64,000 bases of DNA from Gp6-AA45 sp035652075 (lineage in GTDB: Bacteria > Acidobacteriota > Vicinamibacteria > Vicinamibacterales > CAVVIG01), in the NCBI GenBank assembly GCA_035652075.1, contig DASREL010000219.1:1-64000 (forward strand). The letters run 5' to 3'. The notes below the pieces were generated by a model, which saw nothing but the letters and a program-made list of their open reading frames with translations, did not search any database and was not told the origin of the DNA. Made by a program: the position numbers and the translations under genes. Shown here in pieces: positions 15,765 to 25,074 of the stretch (positions are counted from its first letter, which is position 1; each line of letters begins with the position of its first letter).

Positions 15765-18239
15765 ATGTCCACCTTCCTGCAGGATCTCAAGTACGGTGCG
15801 CGGCTGCTGTTGAAATCGCCGGCGTTCACCATCGTCGCTGCACTCTCGCTGGCGCTCGGGATCGGCGCGAACACGACCATCTTCACGCTCGTCAACGCCG
15901 TGTTGCTCAACCCGCTGCCGGTCGAGGACCCCGCGCAGCTGGTCAGCGTGTGGACGACCGACGAGCGCAATCAAAACAGCGCGCTCGGATTCCTGCAGCT
16001 GTCGCCGGCGAATTTCGCGGACCTGCGCGACAAGAACGAGGTGTTTTCGGGTCTGACCGCCCATGCGGGGCTGCCGCTGAACATCAGCGGCGGCACTGGC
16101 GAGCCGCAACAGGTGTTCGGCGAGATCGTGACCGGCAACTTCTTCTCGGTCCTCGGCGCGAAACCGCTGATTGGCCGCGGATTCCTGCCGGACGAAGATC
16201 AGACGCCTGGCGCGAAGCTGGTGTGCGTGCTCGGGTACGGCGAGTGGCAGACGCGGTTCGGCGGCGATACCTCGATCGTCGGACGGACCATCTCGATTGA
16301 CAACCAGCAATTCACCGTCGTCGGCGTCATGCCGAAGGGATTCAAGGGCACGAACGCCATCGGCGCGCCCGCGCTGTGGGTGCCGTACATGACGTACCCG
16401 CAGACGACGAACGGGTTCTTCCTCGAGTTGATCAAACCGGATAGCCGGCGCGGGCTCGCGTTCGATGTCACGGGGCGGCTGAAGCCCGGCGTGTCGGTGC
16501 AGCAGGCCGAGGCGAACCTGAAGACGATCGCGCGGCAGCTCGAACAGGAATATCCGAACGAAAACAAGGATCGCAGCGTCACGCTCGTGCCGCTCGCGCA
16601 GGCGACCATCAATCCAGGGTTCCGCAGCAACATCGTCGTCGCCGGCAGTCTGCTGATGACGATCGTCGCGCTGGTGTTGCTGATCGCGTGTGCGAACGTG
16701 GCGAACCTGCTGCTCGCGCGCGCGTCGGCGCGGCAGAAGGAAATCGCGGTTCGGCTGTCGCTCGGCGCGACGCGGACGCAATTGATCCGGCAGCTGCTGA
16801 CCGAAGGCACGTTGCTCGCGCTGCTCGGCGGCGTCGCCGGCCTCGTGCTCGCGTATTGGGCGCAGAACGTGTTGTGGTCCTTCCGTCCGCCATTCTTGAA
16901 TGCCGACGCGATCGACATCCATCCCGACGCACGTGTGTTGCTCTTTACGATCGGCGTCTCGATCGCGACCGGTATCCTTTTTGGGCTTGCGCCGGCGATC
17001 CAGGCGTCGCGTCCCGATCTCGCCGTCGAATTGAAAGAGAAGACGAGCGCGCCGGCCGGCGGCCGCGGCCCGTTCAGCATTCGCAACCTGCTCGTCGCCG
17101 GTCAGATTGCGCTGTCGCTCGTCGCGCTGATCGGTGCGGGATTGTTCCTGCGCAGCTTGCAGAATGCCCAGCGCATCAGTCCCGGTTTTGACGTCGACCA
17201 CCTCGCCGTCATGTCGTTCGATCTCGGTGCGCAAGGCTACACGGAAGAACGCGGTAAGCAGTTCCAGCAGCGTGTGCTCGAGCGCGTCACGGCGGTTCCC
17301 GGCGTGCAGAACGCCACGCTCGGCAGCACGGTGCCGCTGTTCAACGGCGGATTCGCGCGCACGGTGTTTCTCGAAGGACAGGATGCGTCGGACCGCCGCG
17401 CCGGCAAGCTTGTGCAGATCACCGTCGCGAGCGCGCACTACCTCGAGACGCTCGGCATCCCGCTGATCCGCGGGCGCGCGCTGTCAGATTCGGATCAGCC
17501 GAACACGCCGTCCGCCGTCGTCATCAACGAGACGATGGCGAAACGCTTCTGGCCCGATCAGGATCCGATCGGGAAGCGGTTCAAGTTTTTCGGTCAAAAC
17601 AATTTCCAGCAGGTGGTCGGCATCGCGAAGGACAGCAAATACAACTTCATCGGCGAGGATCCCACGCCGTACATCTACCAGGCCGCGACGCAGGTGTATC
17701 AACCGCAGGTGTCGCTGTTCGTGCGCGCGCCGAATCCGCAGGCGGTCCTCGGCACCGTGCGCGGGGAAGTGCAGCAGCTCGATCGCAACATGCCGCTGCA
17801 GAACGTCTTCACGCTGACCGACATCTTCGATCAATCGCTCTGGGCGCCGCGCATGGGCGCGTCGCTGCTCGCGATTTTCGCCGCGCTGTCGCTGCTGCTG
17901 GCCGTCATCGGCATCTACGGCGTGATGGCGTACGCGGTCAGCCAGCGGACACGCGAACTCGGCATCCGGATGGCGCTCGGTGCCAGCCGGCAGGACGTCG
18001 TGCGGCTCGTCGTCGGCCAGGGATTGCGGCTGACGATCGCCGGTGTCGTCGTTGGGCTGATCGTCTCGTTCGGCGTTTCGCGGCTGATCGCGTCGCTGCT
18101 CTTCAACGTCAGCCCGACCGACATCGTCACCTTCAGCGTCGTGCCCGTCGTCCTCGCGGTCGCTGCCCTCGGCGCGAGTTACCTGCCTGCGCTGCGCGCG
18201 ACGAGGATCGATCCGCTGGTGGCGCTGAGGTGCGAGTAG
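15765..18239 (+). CDS. ADOP-family ABC permease (MacB-like, duplicated FtsX module)
   Basis: An 824-residue protein with two MacB-PCD/FtsX halves. The first begins MSTFLQDLKYGARLLLKSPAF and has a helix with ALSLALGIGANTTIFTLVNAV, a periplasmic domain and three helices containing RQKEIAVRLSLGATRTQLIRQLL. The second repeats this order, ending with RTRELGIRMALGASRQDVVRLVVGQG. No ATPase is adjacent, as usual for the 'orphan' permeases that are strongly expanded in Acidobacteriota. The stop codon lies inside the start of a G-rich tandem array. Confidence 0.93.
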   Translation: MSTFLQDLKYGARLLLKSPAFTIVAALSLALGIGANTTIFTLVNAVLLNPLPVEDPAQLVSVWTTDERNQNSALGFLQLSPANFADLRDKNEVFSGLTAHAGLPLNISGGTGEPQQVFGEIVTGNFFSVLGAKPLIGRGFLPDEDQTPGAKLVCVLGYGEWQTRFGGDTSIVGRTISIDNQQFTVVGVMPKGFKGTNAIGAPALWVPYMTYPQTTNGFFLELIKPDSRRGLAFDVTGRLKPGVSVQQAEANLKTIARQLEQEYPNENKDRSVTLVPLAQATINPGFRSNIVVAGSLLMTIVALVLLIACANVANLLLARASARQKEIAVRLSLGATRTQLIRQLLTEGTLLALLGGVAGLVLAYWAQNVLWSFRPPFLNADAIDIHPDARVLLFTIGVSIATGILFGLAPAIQASRPDLAVELKEKTSAPAGGRGPFSIRNLLVAGQIALSLVALIGAGLFLRSLQNAQRISPGFDVDHLAVMSFDLGAQGYTEERGKQFQQRVLERVTAVPGVQNATLGSTVPLFNGGFARTVFLEGQDASDRRAGKLVQITVASAHYLETLGIPLIRGRALSDSDQPNTPSAVVINETMAKRFWPDQDPIGKRFKFFGQNNFQQVVGIAKDSKYNFIGEDPTPYIYQAATQVYQPQVSLFVRAPNPQAVLGTVRGEVQQLDRNMPLQNVFTLTDIFDQSLWAPRMGASLLAIFAALSLLLAVIGIYGVMAYAVSQRTRELGIRMALGASRQDVVRLVVGQGLRLTIAGVVVGLIVSFGVSRLIASLLFNVSPTDIVTFSVVPVVLAVAALGASYLPALRATRIDPLVALRCE

Positions 18240-18315
18240 GGCGGGTAGGGCGGGTAGGGCAGGAGGGGCAGGAAGGGCAGGAGGGGTGGAGGGGTAGGAG
18301 CGGAAGGGTAGAAGG
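18237..18315 (+). repeat. G-rich degenerate tandem array (GGGCGGGTA / GGGCAGGA units)
   Basis: About 80 bases of G-runs spaced four to eight bases apart, starting at the stop codon of the ADOP gene. It could form a G-quadruplex. A matching array in inverted orientation lies at 18859-18917, after the next gene. Confidence 0.8.
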
Positions 18316-18418
18316 TTCCCAGAGGACACGGAGTCGTCACGCTGCCCACGGCCTTGCCTGTTTTTGTTGGCAAGACGGCTCGGTCGAGTATGGCAATCGG
18401 ATTGTTGATGACCTAGCT

Positions 18419-18844
18419 ATGCCTCAGCTTCGGCATCACTCACTGGTGGCTTGGCAACGTGCCGACGATCTGTTCATCAAGGTACACAAGCTCACGCGCG
18501 ACGCGTTTCCCGCCGCAGAGCGCTATGAGCTGTCCTCGCAGCTTCGTCGCGCTGCGTACTCGGTCCCAGCCAACATCGCTGAGGGCTTCGCGCGACGGCA
18601 TCGCCGCCAGCGTCTTCACTTCTTGAACATCGCGGAGAGTTCGTTGGCCGAAGTGTCGTACTGTGTCCACGCAGCGCGGCGGCTCGGTTATGTGAGCGAA
18701 TCGTTGTATTCGGAACTCGAAGGCGAACTCAATCAGGTAGGAGCTCCGCTTGTAGGTTTAATTCGATCCCAGAGAGCAACAATTGCAATCCAGCACGCAG
18801 GCGTCGTGATCGCGCTCTTCGTAATGTTGCGCCTCGCGTTGTGA
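18419..18844 (+). CDS. four-helix bundle protein (S23/IVS family)
   Basis: I use the ATG at 18419 (141 residues) because the family signature starts there: HHSLVAWQRADDLFIKVHKLTR, LSSQLRRAAYSVPANIAEGFAR and RLHFLNIAESSLAEVSYCVHAARRLGY. This family was first seen in intervening sequences of 23S rRNA genes, but here no rRNA is near, as is frequent for stand-alone copies. The last ~20 residues (IAIQHAGVVIALFVMLRLAL) are hydrophobic and atypical for the family, so the 3' end may be altered. The gene sits between two inverted G-rich arrays. Confidence 0.85.
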   Translation: MPQLRHHSLVAWQRADDLFIKVHKLTRDAFPAAERYELSSQLRRAAYSVPANIAEGFARRHRRQRLHFLNIAESSLAEVSYCVHAARRLGYVSESLYSELEGELNQVGAPLVGLIRSQRATIAIQHAGVVIALFVMLRLAL

Positions 18845-18858
18845 GACCTCGTGCTCTT

Positions 18859-18917
18859 ACCTTCCCGCCTTTCCTGCCTCTCCCGCCCGTCCTGCCCCTC
18901 CCGCCGTCCTGCCCGTA
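18859..18917 (-). repeat. C-rich array, inverted partner of the upstream G-rich array
   Basis: Read on the minus strand this is GGGCAGGACGGCGGGAGGGG and similar units, matching the array at 18237-18315 in unit type (GGGCAGGA, GGGCGGG). The pair brackets the four-helix-bundle gene. Confidence 0.76.
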
Positions 18918-19146
18918 CAAAATTATCGAGGCGCGTTTCCAGCGCGAATCGCGGCAGCAGGCTGATTCGTCGCGCGGCCCGAAGGCCAGGGCTCTAGAAA
19001 CCCTCGCAGTTTCCTGAACGACGCGTCGTTTCGACCTGTGCCAGGCGGCTCGCCCGGGCGTGGCCCCGACGCACGTGAACGAAGCACGCGGCGTGCCACT
19101 CAGCCGTTTGCGCTGATTTCTTCGGAGATCGTGAAACCCGGCTGAT
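18918..19146. other. non-coding stretch, nothing recognised
   Basis: Together with the array before it, this makes about 300 bases without a gene. The only structure I see is a perfect 14-base palindrome AACGACGCGTCGTT at 19017-19030. No convincing gene, promoter or RNA signature is visible. Confidence 0.5.
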
Positions 19147-20088
19147 CTATCTGGGCTGTAGCGGTTCGCGATGCGTCAGCTTTCGCAACACGCCACCGAT
19201 AGCACCTGTCATCCCGCCGATGACTGCCGTCACGACGAACGACGTCGGCGAGAGGAGCCCGGAGACATATTCGTGGTTCGCGTAGGCCCGCAGCGTCGGG
19301 TAGCCGCTAGCTCGGTAGCGGGCAAGGAGATTCCGCCAGTCGTCGCGATTCTGGATGTCGTGCAGAAACACGTTCACGCGGACGAGGTTCAGGAGCGACG
19401 CCATGACAGCCGTGCTGACCGCGATGACAACACCGGCGATGATCGCATCGCGCATCCGGCCGTCGACGTATCGCCGCGATGCCACGAAGCTCACCACTGC
19501 GAGCGTCGCGGCCAGCATGGTGAGCATGACCAGCGCGTTGTCGTCCGATAGCGGATCGCGATAGGTGTCGATCAGGTTCGCGACGCCGAGCACGCCCCCG
19601 AACGCGATCCCGAAGAGCGCCGCCGACCTGCGGTCCGCGAACTGCAAGAGGCGGCCGACGAGCGCGCCGACAATGCTCGCGGCCAGCGCCAGCCCGGCCA
19701 GCAAAATCGGGATGAAGAGCGCTTCGCCGAGATCCGCCGGCGTTGACCAGGCCGGAACCGGCGCGATCATCACGATGGCGACGTAGATCCATGACGCGAT
19801 CGCGACGACGAGTGTTGCCGCGAGCGCGACGACCGGCGCCGAGGCGATGCGCTGCGTCCGCCAGGCCGTGACCGCGCCGGCGAAGAAGAAGATGTCGATC
19901 GCCAGGCGCGTCATGATCTCGGCGCGCTGCGGATCGAAGATATGGGGCAGGACGAAATCGTCGAGGAAGTAGCGTCCGACGACGACGAGCGTTGCCGCGA
20001 GGCCCCAAGGCCAGCTGCATCGCGAGACGAAGCCAAGGACCTGACGCCGATACCATCGGCGAGCGGTCGCCGCTCCGTCGGCCGCCAC
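19147..20088 (-). CDS. ADOP-prefix-type membrane protein, frame interrupted upstream by TAA
   Basis: The uninterrupted frame starts at a GTG (20088) and gives 313 residues with about eight hydrophobic segments. Its first residues, ATARRWYRRQVLGF, are the second half of the 'permease prefix' found before ADOP permeases. The first half lies directly upstream in the same frame (20101-20181), separated by a single TAA at 20098-20100 where the family has a tyrosine codon (GDLLEE-stop). The rest is not an FtsX permease but a conserved-looking polytopic protein of unknown role. The upstream half overlaps the PadR stop (ATGA). Either the gene is newly broken, or it restarts at the GTG, or there is a base-call error. 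Confidence 0.7.
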   Translation of the reverse strand: MAADGAATARRWYRRQVLGFVSRCSWPWGLAATLVVVGRYFLDDFVLPHIFDPQRAEIMTRLAIDIFFFAGAVTAWRTQRIASAPVVALAATLVVAIASWIYVAIVMIAPVPAWSTPADLGEALFIPILLAGLALAASIVGALVGRLLQFADRRSAALFGIAFGGVLGVANLIDTYRDPLSDDNALVMLTMLAATLAVVSFVASRRYVDGRMRDAIIAGVVIAVSTAVMASLLNLVRVNVFLHDIQNRDDWRNLLARYRASGYPTLRAYANHEYVSGLLSPTSFVVTAVIGGMTGAIGGVLRKLTHREPLQPR

Positions 20089-20097
20089 GAGCTCATG

Positions 20098-20181
20098 TTA
20101 TTCTTCGAGGAGATCGCCGCTCACCGGTTCGCGATCGCGTTCGACGAGAACCAGCCGCAAGAGTCCTTCGAGCAGCATCAT
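20098..20181 (-). pseudogene. separated 5' fragment of the ADOP-prefix membrane protein
   Basis: 27 residues from the ATG at 20181: MMLLEGLLRLVLVERDREPV then SGDLLEE and a TAA. This matches the ADOP 'permease prefix' opening (LLRLxLPxxDREAVLGDLEEEY). The ATG overlaps the PadR stop by four bases, which fits the original start of the downstream membrane protein, now cut off by one nonsense codon. Confidence 0.66.
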
Positions 20182-20519
20182 GCCGATCCTTTCGCCGGCA
20201 ATCGCACGCCGGCCCACAGCCTCGCCGTTGCGGTGCGTGCCTCGTGCAGCGCGCGCACGCCCTTTGGCTGGATGGCGTAGTGACGCTTCGGCCGACCGCC
20301 GCGCTCGGCGCTGCCCTCGGCCAGCCGAGACGAAATGTAGCCTTTTTGTTCGAGGCGATCGAGCGTCGCGTACACCGCGCCGGCGGACACGTCGCGCTCG
20401 AGCCGCTGCTGCACTTCTTTGAGAATCGCGCGGCCGTAGCCCTCGCGGCCGAGCGCTGTCCGCGGATGGACGAGCGCCAGCAGGATCGCCTGCTCGAATG
20501 TCCCCAGATGTTCGGCCAA
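20178..20519 (-). CDS. PadR family transcriptional regulator
   Basis: A winged-helix regulator. The conserved part begins LGTFEQAILLALVHP and continues with GYGRAILKEVQQRLERDVSAGAVYATLDRLEQKGYISSRLAEG and RPKRHYAIQPKGVRALHEAR, the standard PadR-N pattern. I favour the TTG at 20519 (about 113 residues); an ATG at 20558 gives 126 residues but would place the operator inside the gene. Immediately upstream is a perfect palindrome TCTACATTGTAGA, the likely autoregulatory site. PadR genes commonly precede ADOP permeases, and here it is coupled to the ADOP-prefix protein. Confidence 0.9.
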   Translation of the reverse strand: MAEHLGTFEQAILLALVHPRTALGREGYGRAILKEVQQRLERDVSAGAVYATLDRLEQKGYISSRLAEGSAERGGRPKRHYAIQPKGVRALHEARTATARLWAGVRLPAKGSA

Positions 20520-20520
20520 G

Positions 20521-21360
20521 TTATCTACATTGTAGACAACTACGGACGGCCGTGGCAAGCCCGCCTTCGTCGTGCGTGCCGGTGACCGTGTACCCCCGGG
20601 CTTTCACGACGTCGGCGGCGTTGCCCATGACGAAGGCACGGCCGGCGAAGTCCAGCATGTCGACGTCGTTCAGGTTGTCGCCAAACGCCGCGACCTCGTC
20701 GCGCGTCCAGCCGCGCGCGGCGACCCATTGCGCGAGCGTCGTCCCCTTCGAGCAGCCGGGGCCGTTGACGTCCACGAGGGAGAAATCGCGCAGTTCGTAC
20801 TCCGTGATCGCCACCGACATGCGGTCGGCGACGGGAAGCGCGCGGAGTGCGTCGACGAGCGAACGCATCGGCGCGACGCTGCCGTTGAACATCACCTGCA
20901 CCGGATCGTCGCCATCCAGCATCGCGTGCAGCGGCGGCGGCACGCGGGTGATGAACGCTTTGTTCTTTTCGTAGTACCCGCGCCGGTGTGGGTGGGACCA
21001 GTCCATCCGCTCGAACACGATTTGCCGTTCGTCGGGGCGGTCGAAGACCAGCGCCACGCTGTCCTCAAGCGTGCGCGTCGCCTGCAGAACCTGGCGCGCG
21101 ACATCACGCTCGACGACGTGGCGCACGAGCGTGTCGCCGTCCTTTGTTTTCACCAGCGCGCCGTTGTTGACGATGAGCGTGAGGGGGATCGGCAAGAGAT
21201 CCGCGATCGGCCGCGTGAAGTGAAAGCTGCGGCCGGTGACGAGCGCAACCTCGACGCCTGCCGCGACCGCTTCGACGAGCGCCTCGCGGTGCGCGTCGGG
21301 CAACTGCGCGCGGCTGTTGAGCAACGTGCCGTCGATATCGACGGCGAGCAGCCGGATCAC
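20521..21360 (-). CDS. HAD-superfamily hydrolase, Cof type
   Basis: I use the GTG at 21360 (279 residues), which overlaps the stop of the amidohydrolase (GTGA) and puts the catalytic motif right at the N-terminus: VIRLLAVDIDGTLLNS. The other HAD motifs follow: VALVTGRS, a lysine in GPGCSKGTTLAQW and FGDNLNDVDMLDFAG. A C2B cap domain lies between, as in Cof-like sugar-phosphate or flavin phosphatases. It is cytoplasmic and Mg-dependent. Substrate unknown. The end of the gene carries the PadR operator. Confidence 0.93.
   Translation of the reverse strand: MIRLLAVDIDGTLLNSRAQLPDAHREALVEAVAAGVEVALVTGRSFHFTRPIADLLPIPLTLIVNNGALVKTKDGDTLVRHVVERDVARQVLQATRTLEDSVALVFDRPDERQIVFERMDWSHPHRRGYYEKNKAFITRVPPPLHAMLDGDDPVQVMFNGSVAPMRSLVDALRALPVADRMSVAITEYELRDFSLVDVNGPGCSKGTTLAQWVAARGWTRDEVAAFGDNLNDVDMLDFAGRAFVMGNAADVVKARGYTVTGTHDEGGLATAVRSCLQCR
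20524..20536. promoter_or_regulatory. PadR-type operator
   Basis: Perfect palindrome TCTACA-T-TGTAGA five bases upstream of the preferred PadR start. On the minus strand it contains TACAAT, a plausible -10 element. It coincides with the last codons of the HAD gene (C-L-Q-C-R-stop). Confidence 0.72.
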
Positions 21361-22976
21361 TTGCCCGGAATCGATGTGTAGGCGACGACGGCGACTTTCC
21401 ACCGGCCGTCTTCCCGGACGAGCGTGAATTGATCCACGCCGTGCGACGCGACGTTCGCATCGCGCACCACTTGAAAGTCCGCTCGCACGTACGCGAGGTG
21501 CTCGCTATCGTTCGTGATGGTGATGTTCGTGATCGGTTCGCGAAACGTCACCGGGTTCGGATTCCGGCGGAGCGCGCCGAGCCACTCGTCGCGCGTTTGA
21601 TAGCTGTTCGACCACACGCCGTCTCGCACGCGCGTGATGACGACGAGCGCGTTCGGCGCGAGATCCGCGGCCACCTTGTCCCAATCGTGATCGCCGAGGT
21701 GCAGCAGAAAGTCTTCGACCGCCTTCTGGATATCCGCGTCCTTGTCGACCACGACCGCGCCGCCCTTCATCACCCAGCGGACCTTGTTGACGACGACGTT
21801 GATGTCGGCGAGCGGGTCGCCGTCCACGGCGACGAGATCCGCGAAGTATCCTGCTCCGACGCCACCGAGATCCTTCTCATGGCCGAGAAGCGCGGCGGCG
21901 GTTGTCGTGGCGGTCGCGAGCGCTTGTGCCGGCGACATGCCGGCGCGCACGAACCACGCGAGCTCGCGTGTGTTCTGGCCGAACATCGTGTACACCGCGT
22001 CGGACCCCATGCCCAGCTTGACACCCGCCTTGAACGCGCGCCTCATCGACTCGAGGTTCTTCTCGATGTACTCGCGCAGCGGCGGAATCGTGTCGTCGGC
22101 GAACCCGAATTCGTCTTTCGCGTCGACGTAGTAGCGGTTGTGATCGATCGTCGGCACCCAGACCGTGCCGCGCCGCTTCATCTCCGCAAAGGTGTCATCG
22201 TCGATCTCGATTCCGTGTTCGATCGAATCGGCGCCGGCGCGCACGGCATCGCGCACACCTGAGGCGCCGTAGGAGTGGATCGCGACCGGACGTCCCTTCG
22301 CGTGGGCGGCGTCGACGGCCGCCTTCATCTCGTCGTACGTCAGCGTCTGCGTCGTATCGACGCTCTGATAGCTGCCGCGCGATCCGTAGACCTTCACCCA
22401 GTCCGAGCCGGCAGCCACGCGCGCGTCGGCCAGTTGCTTGTACGAATCCGGATTCGGACCGGTGGCGTTGCGCGGGGCGGAGAGGCCTTGACCGGCGACG
22501 AACATCCGCGGACCGACCATCTTGCCGCTGTTGATCAGATCGCGCATCGCGTAGTCGACTTCGCCGCTCGCTCCGAGATCGCGAACCGTCGTCACGCCGG
22601 TCTCGAGCGTCTTGCGCGCATTCTCGAACGCGAGCACCGTCGTCACGCCCGCCGGCCGCCGCGGTTGATTGAGCGGCCGCGTGCCGGAGGAGCGATCCCA
22701 GTAATACGTCATGTGCGTGTGGAGATCGATCAGGCCGGGGATCACCGTGTAGCGGCTGAGATCGATCGTCTCGACATTCGGCGGCACCGTCGTCCCGACC
22801 GACGTGATCCGATCCTTGTCGATGAGGATGACGGCGTTCATCGTGACGCGTCCATTGCCGTCGACGAGGCGACCGGCCTTGATGGCTCGTGTTTGCGCGT
22901 TCGCGGGGGCCACGGCCACGAAGATCACGAAGACCGCGAAGTTCGCGACGATCCTGAAGGACGCTTTACGACGCAT
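21357..22976 (-). CDS. exported amidohydrolase fused to an NTF2/SnoaL-like domain
   Basis: A 539-residue protein with a signal peptide (RIVANFAVFVIFVAVAPANA). Residues about 30-420 form an imidazolonepropionase-like amidohydrolase: metal motif PGLIDLHTHM, carboxylatable lysine in SDWVKVYGSRG, then AIHSYG, SIEHGIE and MGSDAVYT. Residues about 425-539 look like a SnoaL/DUF4440 (NTF2-like) domain: DIQKAVEDFLLHLGDHDWDKV, then GRWKVAVVAYTS. The fusion is unusual. The signal peptide DNA shows a 9-base period. It overlaps the HAD phosphatase downstream and the WYL regulator upstream. Confidence 0.9.
   Translation of the reverse strand: MRRKASFRIVANFAVFVIFVAVAPANAQTRAIKAGRLVDGNGRVTMNAVILIDKDRITSVGTTVPPNVETIDLSRYTVIPGLIDLHTHMTYYWDRSSGTRPLNQPRRPAGVTTVLAFENARKTLETGVTTVRDLGASGEVDYAMRDLINSGKMVGPRMFVAGQGLSAPRNATGPNPDSYKQLADARVAAGSDWVKVYGSRGSYQSVDTTQTLTYDEMKAAVDAAHAKGRPVAIHSYGASGVRDAVRAGADSIEHGIEIDDDTFAEMKRRGTVWVPTIDHNRYYVDAKDEFGFADDTIPPLREYIEKNLESMRRAFKAGVKLGMGSDAVYTMFGQNTRELAWFVRAGMSPAQALATATTTAAALLGHEKDLGGVGAGYFADLVAVDGDPLADINVVVNKVRWVMKGGAVVVDKDADIQKAVEDFLLHLGDHDWDKVAADLAPNALVVITRVRDGVWSNSYQTRDEWLGALRRNPNPVTFREPITNITITNDSEHLAYVRADFQVVRDANVASHGVDQFTLVREDGRWKVAVVAYTSIPGK
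22915..22960. repeat. 9-base periodic repeat (CACGAAGAC-like) in a signal peptide
   Basis: Units such as CACGAAGAT, CACGAAGAC and CGCGAAGTT follow each other on the plus strand. Read on the minus strand they code the NFAVFVIFVAVA core of the amidohydrolase signal peptide. The same unit family builds the larger element at 40012-40150. Confidence 0.65.
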
Positions 22977-23961
22977 AACGTGCTCGCGCCTCTTCGAATT
23001 GGTCGGCGATCTCGCGGGCGAGGCTGGCGGGCGAGATCACGCGGGCGAATGGGCCGAAGCTGAGGATCCAGCTCTGAAGCGCGCGGTCGATCGTGACGTT
23101 GAGCGTCATGACGAGGACGTCGTCGCGCTCGACGATGTGCTGCGAGGGATGCCAGTCGCGCGTGCGGACGTAATCGGCGACGGCCGGCTGAAACTCGATC
23201 TCGACGCGCTCTGGCGCGCCGGAGTGGACGCCGAGCGAGTGCGGAAACGCTGTGTCGGGCAATTCCTCGATCGGCGTGAAGCGCTCGTCGAGCAGCGAGA
23301 GTTCCTGCACCCGCTCGACCGCGAACGTGCGCACTTCGCCGTACTCCGGGACGTAGGCGAGCAGATACAGTCCGCCTTGTGCGTACGCGAGGCGGTACGG
23401 GTGGATCACGTATTCCTTCGTCCGATCGCTGGAGCGCGAGTGATAGGTGAGGCGCGCCTGCCGATGGTGCAGCGTCCCTTCGAGAGCACGCGCGACGATC
23501 TGTTGCTGCCGCGGCTCGTCAACCGCGGCGCGGCGCAGCGGATCCGGTTTCGTCGCGATGACGTGCGGCAGCTGATCGAGAAACGCGCGCATGTGCGGCG
23601 TCAGCACCGACGACAACTTCTCGAACGCGCTCTCGACATCGTCGCGAAACGGCGTCCCGGACAACGACTCGAGCAGCGATCGGCTGAAGTGCAGCGCGCA
23701 CAGTTCGGCGACCGTCAGTCCCGCGGCGAGGCCCTTGAACGCCTGGCCGTTGACCTTCCAGCGCGTGCGCCCGTCATCGCTCGACTTGTCGTCGAAGAGC
23801 GGGAACCCGGCTTCCTCGAGCGCCTGCAGGTCGCGACGAATCGTCCGCGTCGTGACGTCGCACAACGTGGCGAGCTCGTCGATCGTGACGCCCCCGCCCC
23901 TCGACGCCTCAATTTGCTTGAGGATCGTCCATTGACGGATCACTTCCGCATTGCGGCCCAC
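22966..23961 (-). CDS. YafY-type HTH/WYL transcriptional regulator
   Basis: A 331-residue protein. Residues 5-60 form a winged helix (QWTILKQIEAS, then VTIDELATLCDVTTRTIRRDLQALEEAGFPLF). Residues about 140-225 contain the WYL ligand-sensing domain (ARLTYHSRSSDRTKEYVIHPYRLAYAQGGLYLLAYVPEYGEVRTF), and the C-terminal WCX extension follows. WYL regulators respond to nucleotides or nucleic acids. It overlaps the amidohydrolase start by 11 bases, so it may be co-transcribed with it, and it follows mreB on the same strand with a gap of about 30 bases. Confidence 0.92.
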   Translation of the reverse strand: MGRNAEVIRQWTILKQIEASRGGGVTIDELATLCDVTTRTIRRDLQALEEAGFPLFDDKSSDDGRTRWKVNGQAFKGLAAGLTVAELCALHFSRSLLESLSGTPFRDDVESAFEKLSSVLTPHMRAFLDQLPHVIATKPDPLRRAAVDEPRQQQIVARALEGTLHHRQARLTYHSRSSDRTKEYVIHPYRLAYAQGGLYLLAYVPEYGEVRTFAVERVQELSLLDERFTPIEELPDTAFPHSLGVHSGAPERVEIEFQPAVADYVRTRDWHPSQHIVERDDVLVMTLNVTIDRALQSWILSFGPFARVISPASLAREIADQFEEARARYAS

Positions 23962-23993
23962 GTGGGGATTGTACTAGCCACGTGGCTGAACGA

Positions 23994-25016
<1,023 letters not shown>

Positions 25017-25074
25017 GCGTGTACTCCTTCGGTCGGAAGAGCTATGCAAGAGCGGCACCGTGGCAACCTGAGCC

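Noticed and set aside
15759..17438. Long antisense frame opposite the ADOP permease
   Set aside because: Same shadow composition (Arg, Gln, His rich), no start signal, and the sense frame is a clear ADOP permease.
18237..18315. G-rich array as a CRISPR or coding region
   Set aside because: Units are degenerate and spacerless; frames across it give only Gly/Arg low-complexity peptides.
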